Translations under genes and position numbers: made by a program
Notes under the pieces: generated by a model
Database searches by the model: none
What the model was told of the DNA's origin: nothing
What the model saw: only the letters and a program-made list of their open reading frames with translations
Source: Micavibrio sp. UBA2020
Lineage (GTDB): Bacteria; Pseudomonadota; Alphaproteobacteria; Micavibrionales; UBA2020
DNA length: 8,469 nucleotides
Direction of reading: 5' to 3'
NCBI GenBank assembly: GCA_002334985.1
Contig: DDBY01000061.1
Span: 1-8,469, forward strand
Shown: positions 1-5,633 of the stretch, one piece after another
Numbering within the stretch: position 1 is the stretch's first letter
How the letters are laid out: the number at the start of each line of letters is the position of its first letter

Positions 1-2
1 CC

Positions 3-776
3 GGCGGCGATGATTATGCGGCGCTCTGCGGTGCGGGCATCATCATGATTGCCGCAGGCGCGGCGCAGAAGCCGGGGGAGACGCGGCTCGACCTCCTGCG
101 CCGCAATGCGGATGTGTTTTCGGACATCATTCCCAAAGTTCTGGATGCCGCGCCCGATGCCGTGCTGTTGATTGCCAGCAACCCCGTCGATGTCATGACG
201 CACATGGTCAGCGCCATCGCAGCGCGCAGCCATGGACTTGCCCCTGCACGGGTTATCGGCTCCGGCACGGTGCTCGATACCGCACGTTTTCGCGCCTTGC
301 TGGCGGCGCATCTGGGGATTTCCAGCCATTCCGTGCATGCCTATGTGCTGGGCGAGCATGGCGATTCAGAAGTTTTGCACTGGTCGGGCGTCAGCGTCGG
401 CAACATGCCGCTGGGCGATTGCGCGGCGCAGCTGTCCGCCCCCGTGACCGAAGCCGTGCGCGCGCAGATAGATGACGGCGTGCGCCGCGCCGCCGCGCGT
501 ATCATCGCGGGCAAAGGCGCAACGTGGTTTGGCATCGGCGGCGGCATGGCACGCATTGCCGAAGCCATCGTCGATGACCAGAACGCCATCATCACCTGCA
601 GCATGCTGAACGATGATGTGGAGGGCATCGGCAACGTCACCCTTTCCCTGCCCCGCGTCGTTGCCCGCGCGGGCGTCACCAAAACCCTGTCTCCCCTGAT
701 GACGGAGGGCGAAAAAGCCGCACTCAAGCACAGCGCAGGCATACTCAAAAAGGCGGCCTTAGAAATCGGCTTCTAA
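3..776 (+). CDS. ldh: L-lactate dehydrogenase, partial (5' end outside window)
   Basis: NAD-dependent L-lactate dehydrogenase interconverts pyruvate and L-lactate in the cytoplasm. The frame is open from base 3, so the ATG at 45 is internal; 257 residues are visible and roughly 55-60 N-terminal residues (the Rossmann glycine motif) are missing compared with the usual 310-320. The specificity loop GAAQKPGETRLDLL (60-101) has Gln (codon 66-68) at the position of LDH Gln102, where malate dehydrogenases have Arg. It also has the mobile-loop Arg109 equivalent. Asn140 lies in SNPVDV, Asp168 and Arg171 in VLDTARF, the catalytic His195 in GEHGDSE (codon 357-359), and the Thr246 equivalent in GATWFGIG (codon 522-524). 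These numbers follow the standard LDH scheme. The next gene starts 46 nt after the stop, with no clear terminator or promoter between, so read-through into the cassette is possible. Function is assigned from motifs and family knowledge. Confidence 0.93.
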   Translation, partial: GGDDYAALCGAGIIMIAAGAAQKPGETRLDLLRRNADVFSDIIPKVLDAAPDAVLLIASNPVDVMTHMVSAIAARSHGLAPARVIGSGTVLDTARFRALLAAHLGISSHSVHAYVLGEHGDSEVLHWSGVSVGNMPLGDCAAQLSAPVTEAVRAQIDDGVRRAAARIIAGKGATWFGIGGGMARIAEAIVDDQNAIITCSMLNDDVEGIGNVTLSLPRVVARAGVTKTLSPLMTEGEKAALKHSAGILKKAALEIGF

Positions 777-822
777 CGGGGCAACGGCTCCTCTTCACGA
801 ATATCGAAACGGCAGGGAAAGA

Positions 823-1950
823 ATGAACGACGTATTTATCAACAGCTTTGGCGCTTTCTTGCCTGGCGAGCCCGTATCGAATGCGGCCATGGAACAGCAT
901 TTGGGAATGATAGGCGGGCAACCTTCGCGGCACCGCGCGCTTGTCTTGCGTCAAAACCGCATCAAAACGCGTCATTATGCGCTCGACCACGAGGGACGAC
1001 CGCTTTATACAAACGCAGAAATGGCAAGTCGCGCAATTAAAGACGCTATCGAAAATTCGGAAATCTCGGCTGCGCAAATTTCCTATCTCGCCACATCAAC
1101 CACGATTGCAGATATGCTGCTACCCGGACTGGCCTCGCATGTGCATGCCGAACTGAAACTGCCGCCGCTGGAAATTGCCAGCTTTCAAAGCGTTTGCGCC
1201 AGCGCCCTCATGGCACTTAAGTCTGCCTATACCCAAATTCGCGCAGGCGAGCACCAGTGCGCCGCCGTCAGCGGCAGCGAATTCGCCAGCCGCTATTTCC
1301 GCCCCGGATTTTACGAACATACCCGCAGCTTTATAGAAGACGGCCATGTGCCGCTGGAAGCAGATTTTCTGCGCTTTACCTTGTCTGATGGCGCGGGCGC
1401 GGCCATCCTTGAAAACAAACCCAACAGCCGCCAGCTCTCTTTTAAAATCCTGTGGATTGACCTGCGCTCCTACGCCGATAAGTTCGACACCTGCATGACG
1501 GCGGGCGCCAGCCGCGCGGCGGATGGCACGGCGGTGCCATGGGGCAACTATGGCGGCCCGCATGCGGCCGCTGAAAACGGCGCCCTGATGCTGACGCAGG
1601 ATTTCACCCTTCTGCAGGAAATGATACCCGTTTGGGTCTCCCACTACCTTGACCTTTTGCAGCGCGGACGCTTCAGGCTGGAAGACGTGGATATTCTTTG
1701 CAGCCACTATTCGTCCCACTCCCTGCGCGAGGATGCCGTGGCAGTTCTTCGTGCGGCAGGCGCACTGGTGCCCGAAGAAAAATGGTTCAGCAACCTCTAC
1801 ACCCGCGGCAATACGGGAACCGCTTCAATTTTTATTATGCTGGAGGAGCTTTGCCGCGAAAAACAGCTTGCACGCGGCCAAAAAATCCTGTGCCATGTAC
1901 CCGAAAGCGGCCGTTGTCTGAACGGGCTTATGATGTTGGAGGTTGTATAA
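823..1950 (+). CDS. FabH-like beta-ketoacyl-ACP synthase III (long variant)
   Basis: Thiolase-fold ketosynthase of the KAS III type, expected to join an acyl-CoA or acyl-ACP starter to a malonyl-type extender by decarboxylative Claisen condensation. The Cys-His-Asn triad is visible: C125 in FQSVCASALMAL, H295 in ILCSHYSSH (at the place of the FabH HQAN motif), and N330 in TRGNTGTASI. At 375 residues it is longer than E. coli FabH (about 317). The C-to-H distance is 170 here against 132 in FabH, so most of the extra length lies between residues about 195 and 285, which include DLRSYADKFDTCM and a Gly/Ala-rich stretch. The start ATG follows AGGGAAAGA. It opens a cassette with an HDO-type oxidase and a P450, which points to secondary or modified lipid metabolism rather than housekeeping fatty-acid initiation. 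The class is secure; the substrate is unknown. It could also belong to the dialkylresorcinol, stilbene or OleA-like branches of this superfamily. Confidence 0.85.
   Translation: MNDVFINSFGAFLPGEPVSNAAMEQHLGMIGGQPSRHRALVLRQNRIKTRHYALDHEGRPLYTNAEMASRAIKDAIENSEISAAQISYLATSTTIADMLLPGLASHVHAELKLPPLEIASFQSVCASALMALKSAYTQIRAGEHQCAAVSGSEFASRYFRPGFYEHTRSFIEDGHVPLEADFLRFTLSDGAGAAILENKPNSRQLSFKILWIDLRSYADKFDTCMTAGASRAADGTAVPWGNYGGPHAAAENGALMLTQDFTLLQEMIPVWVSHYLDLLQRGRFRLEDVDILCSHYSSHSLREDAVAVLRAAGALVPEEKWFSNLYTRGNTGTASIFIMLEELCREKQLARGQKILCHVPESGRCLNGLMMLEVV
1938..1942 (+). promoter_or_regulatory. Shine-Dalgarno GGAGG deciding a GTG start
   Basis: GGAGG lies inside the last codons of the ketosynthase gene. 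It is 10 nt before GTG 1953 but 22 nt before ATG 1965, so it favours the GTG as start of the heme-oxygenase-like gene. This implies translational coupling across the 2-nt gap. Confidence 0.6.
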
Positions 1951-1952
1951 GC

Positions 1953-2630
1953 GTGAATCAAATCATGAATAGCGAAGCCGTCATGCGCGGCCTGATGATT
2001 GCCTGGAGTGACTTTGACACAGCCATCGAAACCGTACCGCTGATAGACAAACTCCGCCGCGGAAAATTCCGCGAGGAAGATTACAAAACCCTGCTTATCA
2101 ACCACCGGCAACAGGTTGTCGAGGGCGCTCGCTGGATTGCGCGCGCCGCCTCCAGCATTGATGCGCGCTATACCGACCAGCGCTCGGTGTTTCTGAAACA
2201 TGCCGTTGCGGAGCATCAGGATTTCCGGATGCTGGAAAAACATTACGTTTCCATGGGCGGCACGCTGGATGATATTCGCAGCGCCCCCAAGAATATCGGC
2301 ACCGAAGCGCTGCACGCTTTCATGTATCATAGCGCCACGCAGACCAATCCGTTTGACCTTTTGGGCGCCATGTTCATCATCGAAGGGCTTGGCCAGAAAA
2401 AAGCCGGCGTCTGGGGCCGCAAGATACAGGAACAGCTGCAACTGGCGGACGAACAGGTCAGCTTCTTCATCTATCACGCTGAAAATGACGAAGACCACAT
2501 GGCGCATTTTGTGGAGACACTTAATTCCGGCATCCTCGACGAGCCGGGCATGGGTGAGCGCATTATCAAAACTGCCAAAATTGTCGGACGTCTTTATCGG
2601 CTGCAACTGGAAGAACTGGGTAACGCATGA
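1953..2630 (+). CDS. Heme-oxygenase-like (HDO/TenA-fold) iron-containing oxidase or oxygenase
   Basis: This all-helical protein of about 225 residues resembles the heme-oxygenase-like diiron enzymes (UndA, CADD, SznF class), which use Fe and O2 for C-C cleavage, N-oxygenation or desaturation. The C-terminal signature H-x3-D-x2-H is present as H175, D179 and H182 in YHAENDEDHMAHF. E144 (FIIEGLG) and H88 (AVAEHQDF) fall close to the positions of CADD ligands E142 and H88. E57 (QVVEGARW) and E87 are candidates for the remaining carboxylate; I cannot settle which without a structure. There is no signal peptide or membrane segment. I chose GTG 1953 because of GGAGG at 1938; ATG 1965 would shorten it by four residues. 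The open frame also extends upstream to an ATG at 1698, but that part overlaps the ketosynthase and is not credible. The stop overlaps the next start (ATGA). The fold is fairly sure and the reaction unknown; CADD-like self-modification or a TenA-type role are alternatives. Confidence 0.78.
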   Translation: MNQIMNSEAVMRGLMIAWSDFDTAIETVPLIDKLRRGKFREEDYKTLLINHRQQVVEGARWIARAASSIDARYTDQRSVFLKHAVAEHQDFRMLEKHYVSMGGTLDDIRSAPKNIGTEALHAFMYHSATQTNPFDLLGAMFIIEGLGQKKAGVWGRKIQEQLQLADEQVSFFIYHAENDEDHMAHFVETLNSGILDEPGMGERIIKTAKIVGRLYRLQLEELGNA

Positions 2631-3535
2631 CAAACGCGCCTACCCCTCCCTTGCATGACGAAAAAAATCCCGACCCATGGCGCGCGCTGCTTCTCGACCG
2701 CAGCACGTTTATCGGTGAAGATGTCAAAACCGCGCTGATGCGTAATAATGCCAGCCGTTCGCGCCAATTCCTGCTGCCGATTGTGCGCCCGCTGGCACGC
2801 CTGACCATCGGCATCACCCAGCTGCTGCGCATCATCCTGCCGCGGCGCATGACTTCGCCGCGCGCGCTGCATGCGATTATCTGCTGGGGTATGAAAACAT
2901 TTGTCAGCCGTGATGCGAATTATCTGATTTTACGGCACTTTAACATCGGCAGCCAAATTCTGGGGTTTCTCAACCGTAACCTGGCAGCCGGCGCACTGCC
3001 TGCACATCCGCTGATGCCCCGTCAAATTGCTGATGTCGGTAATAACACCTTCATCCAGCATGACCTGAACATTTATAATTTCATTATCAACCTCAACGAC
3101 TATCTGCGCGGCAATCAAAAAACCATTTCCGCCCTCCCGCTTGAAAAAATCGATTTTTCTCCCATCCGCCCTTTCGACCACGATTTCGAGAGCCTGCCCG
3201 ACAAATGGCATAACTTCCTCGACCTGCAAAGCGCGATAGAGCTTTACACGCCGATGTTCGGGCTTTTGCTTTCCGATGACGATTTCTGGCGCGCAAGCAA
3301 CTCTCTGCAGCTTGACGAAACCATCGCCACCTATGTCGCGCAGCTGTTCGGACGGCCCGAGATATTGAGCGTGGTCAATAACCGCCACCCGATGATACCG
3401 CTTTCGACATTCGAAGCCGGTTTCCGCCTGATGCTGCACGGGTATGACGCCGAAAACCTTTACGGATTCATCAATGCGATGAAAGAAAGCGCCGGACATG
3501 ACGACGCAGCCCTGCAAGCCATATCCGGATATTGA
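2627..3535 (+). CDS. Uncharacterised 302-aa cassette protein
   Basis: I do not recognise the family. The start overlaps the previous stop by 4 nt (ATGA), and the 3' end overlaps the P450 gene by 38 nt, so it is locked into the cassette. The N-terminus is Pro-rich (residues 1-18). Residues 47-72 (FLLPIVRPLARLTIGITQLL onward) form a hydrophobic but Arg-punctuated, probably amphipathic stretch, better suited to membrane or lipid contact than to a clean transmembrane helix. The remainder looks helical, with polar clusters RHFN (H104), QHDLNIYN (H145, D146), NLNDYL, and DDDFW (217-221), followed by D230-E231. No nucleotide-binding, Rossmann, cofactor or signal-peptide motif is visible. Its position between two oxidative enzymes suggests an accessory, lipid-handling or catalytic partner; that is inference only. 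Codon use matches its neighbours, and the length and conserved overlaps argue for a real gene. Confidence 0.8.
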   Translation: MTNAPTPPLHDEKNPDPWRALLLDRSTFIGEDVKTALMRNNASRSRQFLLPIVRPLARLTIGITQLLRIILPRRMTSPRALHAIICWGMKTFVSRDANYLILRHFNIGSQILGFLNRNLAAGALPAHPLMPRQIADVGNNTFIQHDLNIYNFIINLNDYLRGNQKTISALPLEKIDFSPIRPFDHDFESLPDKWHNFLDLQSAIELYTPMFGLLLSDDDFWRASNSLQLDETIATYVAQLFGRPEILSVVNNRHPMIPLSTFEAGFRLMLHGYDAENLYGFINAMKESAGHDDAALQAISGY

Positions 3536-4835
3536 AGGCGCGCTGCCGCTTTTCGGCCACATGCCGGAAATGCAGCGCGACACCTACGGATTTTACCTGC
3601 GTCATCACCGCGCGCAGGGCGACAGCCTGCGTTTCAAAGCATACCCCTTCATCAACTTCTATTCCTTTGCCGCCCCCGACGCGCTGCACCACATCCTTAT
3701 CAAAGCACGGCAGAAATATAGCCGCGGCGCACGCTGGAGCCGTATTGTGTCCTATATCGGCGGCAACGGCATCGTCACCAGCACCGGCGACGTCTGGGAA
3801 AAGCAACGCCGCGCTATTACCCCCTATTTCCAGCCGGCGCATGTTGACAAATATGCCGCGCTTATCGTGCGCAACACCGCCGAAATCGCCGCACGATGGG
3901 AACAATCCGCAGGCAGCCGTATCAATATTTCGCGCGAGATGATGGCACTCGGCCTCATCAACATCAGCGATATGCTGTTCAACTATAACATCCGCCCGAA
4001 AGTCGAAGCCTTCGGCACGTCCATGATGGACGGGTTTTTCTATATCAACCGCTTCATTCAAAACCCGCTTACACCGCCACGTTTGCTGCCGCTTGAAGTC
4101 AACCGCCGCTTTGCCCGCGACAAGGCCGTAGCCGACAGTGTTGTGCGCGACATCATTCGTACCATCCGCAAGGACGAAGACGACAGCATGGTGAACGCGC
4201 TGGTGCGCGCCGGAAACACCGACCGTCAATTGCACGACGAAATCATTACTCTGCTTATGGCAGGCTACGATACGCTCTCCACGGCTCTTGGCTGGTGCTG
4301 GTACCTGCTGGCGCGTCATCCGCAGGTACTCGCGCGGGTACAGCAGGAACTGGACAGCGCGCTCGGCAACGACATGCCGAGCGCCCAGAGCGCAGAGAAA
4401 CTCGTTTACCTGCGTATGGTTTTCAAGGAAACCTTGCGGCTCTATCCCTCCGCCTGGGCTATTCACCGTTTTTCGGAAGAAGCGGACGAGGTGATGGGCA
4501 TGCCTGTGCGCAAAGGCAGTTCCGTCGTGCTGCCGCTCTATGTCACGCACCGTCACCCCGCCTATTGGAAGCATCCAGATGAATTTTTTCCGGAGCATTT
4601 CAGCAAGGAAGAATCCGAAGGTCGCCCGCGCTTCGCCTATATGCCGTTTGGCGCGGGGGAGCATGTATGCGTAGGCGCGCATTTGGCGGGCATGGAGGCG
4701 CTGCTTATCCTTGCCACCCTGCTGCAACGCTGCACGCCCGTCATGGCGGATAATCGTGATATTCAGCCGCTGGTGAACTTCACGCTAAAACCTGAAATGG
4801 ATATCGAGGCGGTTGCGGCGCCCCGCAATAGGTGA
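3498..4835 (+). CDS. Cytochrome P450 monooxygenase (soluble bacterial type)
   Basis: Heme-thiolate monooxygenase of 445 residues, usual for the family. Motifs in order: an N-terminal proline-rich lead-in ending GALPLFGH; the I-helix oxygen-binding motif AGYDTLS (255-261, with D258-T259); the K-helix ETLR (E311, R314); FFPEHF, the PERF equivalent; and the heme loop FGAGEHVCVG (384-393) with Cys391 as proximal ligand. There is no N-terminal anchor, so it should be soluble and need separate ferredoxin or flavodoxin partners, none of which is in the window. The pattern is closer to fatty-acid or class E-like bacterial P450s (CYP102/CYP110 style) than to camphor-type enzymes. The start is fixed: ATG 3498 follows an in-frame stop at 3480 and no other ATG lies between, so the 38-nt overlap with the upstream gene is genuine. 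His389 stands where most P450s have Arg. The role is probably hydroxylation or desaturation of the product made by the upstream ketosynthase and oxidase. Confidence 0.95.
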   Translation: MTTQPCKPYPDIEGALPLFGHMPEMQRDTYGFYLRHHRAQGDSLRFKAYPFINFYSFAAPDALHHILIKARQKYSRGARWSRIVSYIGGNGIVTSTGDVWEKQRRAITPYFQPAHVDKYAALIVRNTAEIAARWEQSAGSRINISREMMALGLINISDMLFNYNIRPKVEAFGTSMMDGFFYINRFIQNPLTPPRLLPLEVNRRFARDKAVADSVVRDIIRTIRKDEDDSMVNALVRAGNTDRQLHDEIITLLMAGYDTLSTALGWCWYLLARHPQVLARVQQELDSALGNDMPSAQSAEKLVYLRMVFKETLRLYPSAWAIHRFSEEADEVMGMPVRKGSSVVLPLYVTHRHPAYWKHPDEFFPEHFSKEESEGRPRFAYMPFGAGEHVCVGAHLAGMEALLILATLLQRCTPVMADNRDIQPLVNFTLKPEMDIEAVAAPRNR

Positions 4836-4943
4836 AAAAGATTTGTCTCCGTCCAGCTGATTTTGTGCGCCTTAGCGCAGGGATATTTCAGTTTCGGGCA
4901 ATATAAGGCTTCAAAAACACGGGGATAATACCCCTTGCCTATA

Positions 4944-4966
4944 AAACTGTTATAATATAACAATTC
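4944..4966 (+). promoter_or_regulatory. Predicted Zur (zinc uptake regulator) operator
   Basis: The core TGTTATAATATAACA (4948-4962) is a perfect inverted repeat (TGTTAT, central AAT, ATAACA), and the dyad continues weakly outward with AA 4945-4946 and TT 4964-4965. Compared with the enterobacterial Zur consensus as I remember it (GAAA, TGTTATAnTATAACA, TTTC), all core bases and 20 of 23 positions agree. Zur is the Fur-family repressor that binds such sites when zinc is bound. The site covers the -10 region of the operon, where it would block RNA polymerase. No Zur gene is in the window. The consensus was recalled and not searched. Confidence 0.82.
4948..4956 (+). promoter_or_regulatory. Extended -10 promoter TGTTATAAT
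   Basis: TG-n-TATAAT is a perfect extended -10 element, with TATAAT at 4951-4956 and start of transcription expected near 4963. No good -35 lies 17 nt upstream, which extended -10 promoters can tolerate. An alternative pairing is TTGCCT (4935-4940) with TATAAC (4956-4961) at 15-nt spacing. Both options lie within or against the Zur box. The leader would be about 45 nt. Confidence 0.6.
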
Positions 4967-4990
4967 AAGCATGACGGAGAAACCAGCCAG

Positions 4991-4997
4991 AAGGAGG
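4991..4997 (+). promoter_or_regulatory. Strong Shine-Dalgarno AAGGAGG
   Basis: AAGGAGG with 9 nt to ATG 5007 fixes the start of the ABC ATPase there rather than at the in-frame ATG 4971, which has no ribosome site and would add 12 residues without family counterpart. Confidence 0.85.
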
Positions 4998-5006
4998 GAT
5001 TTCGTC

Positions 5007-5633
5007 ATGGGCATTTTGCACATCCGGAAACTGAAACACTCTGCAGGCGGGCGCGAGATTTTGAATATCGATGCGCTGGGCGTCGATTCAGGCGGGCGCC
5101 TGTTGCTGCTTGGCCCTTCAGGCTGCGGCAAGACGACGCTTTTGAGCCTGATGGCAGGGCTTATGCGCGCACAGAACGGCGATGTGACCTTCGACAGCAC
5201 CAATTATGCCGCACTGTCTTCCACTGCGCTTGACAAGCTGCGGCGGCGGTCTTTTGGATTTGTGTTCCAGAAACTTCATCTGCTCGGGCATCTCAGTCTT
5301 TTAGAAAACGTACACCTTGCCAGCGATAGACCGGACGACGCTTTTATCCACGCGCTGCTGGCACGGCTCGGCCTTGACGGCAAAGAAAAACAAGCTGCGC
5401 AAGCGCTCAGCCATGGCGAGGCACAGCGCGCCGCCATCGCCCGCGCGCTGGCGGCAAAGCCGCGTATTCTGTTCGCGGACGAACCGACGTCTGCCCTTGA
5501 CGACGCCAATACGGCCGCCGTCGCGCGGCTTTTGCTTGATGAAACCGCGCGCAGTGGCGCGGCACTTGTGGTGGCAACGCATGATGCGCGCCTGAAGCCC
5601 TATTTTGACACGGCGTGGGAGATGGCGGCATGA
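5007..5633 (+). CDS. ABC transporter ATP-binding protein, LolD/MacB-like (zinc-operon type)
   Basis: Cytoplasmic ATPase of 208 residues driving the permease encoded next to it. All motifs are present: Walker A GPSGCGKTT (36-44, K42), Q-loop Q88 in FVFQKLHLL, signature LSHGEAQR (134-141, a variant of LSGGQ), Walker B ILFADEPT (D158, catalytic E159), D-loop SALDD and H-loop H192 (ATHD). Length and motifs fit the LolD/MacB branch, which works with FtsX-type permeases that act mechanically on periplasmic partners rather than by simple import. The start at 5007 is set by AAGGAGG at 4991. The stop overlaps the permease start (ATGA at 5630), so the two are translationally coupled. The neighbours and the Zur box upstream point to a PA4064-like component of a zinc-responsive system. 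LolD proper (lipoprotein release) is less likely because the partner permease and third gene differ. Confidence 0.92.
   Translation: MGILHIRKLKHSAGGREILNIDALGVDSGGRLLLLGPSGCGKTTLLSLMAGLMRAQNGDVTFDSTNYAALSSTALDKLRRRSFGFVFQKLHLLGHLSLLENVHLASDRPDDAFIHALLARLGLDGKEKQAAQALSHGEAQRAAIARALAAKPRILFADEPTSALDDANTAAVARLLLDETARSGAALVVATHDARLKPYFDTAWEMAA

Larger units (their letters stand above)
4836..5006 (+). other. Intergenic region between biosynthetic cassette and zinc operon
   Basis: This 171-nt gap separates two transcription units. It holds a weak 5-bp hairpin (TGCGC 4866-4870 with GCGCA 4875-4879) lacking a T tract, a GGGG/CCCC inverted repeat with a 6-nt loop (4921-4934), the Zur box with an embedded -10 element, and the Shine-Dalgarno of the ABC ATPase. 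The sequence is noticeably AT-richer than the flanking genes from about 4900 on. Confidence 0.7.

Noticed and set aside
3..776. Malate dehydrogenase instead of lactate dehydrogenase
   Set aside because: The specificity loop has Gln at the 102 position and the GAAQKPGETRLDLL pattern of LDH, not the Arg found in malate dehydrogenases.
1698..1952. Upstream extension of the heme-oxygenase-like frame starting at ATG 1698
   Set aside because: It overlaps 253 nt of the ketosynthase, including its catalytic Asn region, and gives a Cys/Arg/Pro-rich peptide without family counterpart. GGAGG at 1938 supports GTG 1953.
1797..2633. 278-codon open frame on the minus strand
   Set aside because: It is antisense to the ketosynthase end and the heme-oxygenase-like gene, both clearly real. 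No motif supports it.
3471..4727. 418-codon open frame on the minus strand opposite the P450
   Set aside because: It lies wholly antisense to a gene with every P450 motif. Its composition is that expected from GC-rich codon bias on the opposite strand, and I see no family motif or ribosome site.
4866..4879. Hairpin TGCGC-CTTA-GCGCA as terminator of the P450 cassette
   Set aside because: Only 5 bp and no T tract on either strand, so it is too weak to call as an intrinsic terminator.
4971..5006. ATG 4971 as start of the ABC ATPase
   Set aside because: It has no ribosome site, and the strong AAGGAGG at 4991 serves ATG 5007, where family similarity begins.
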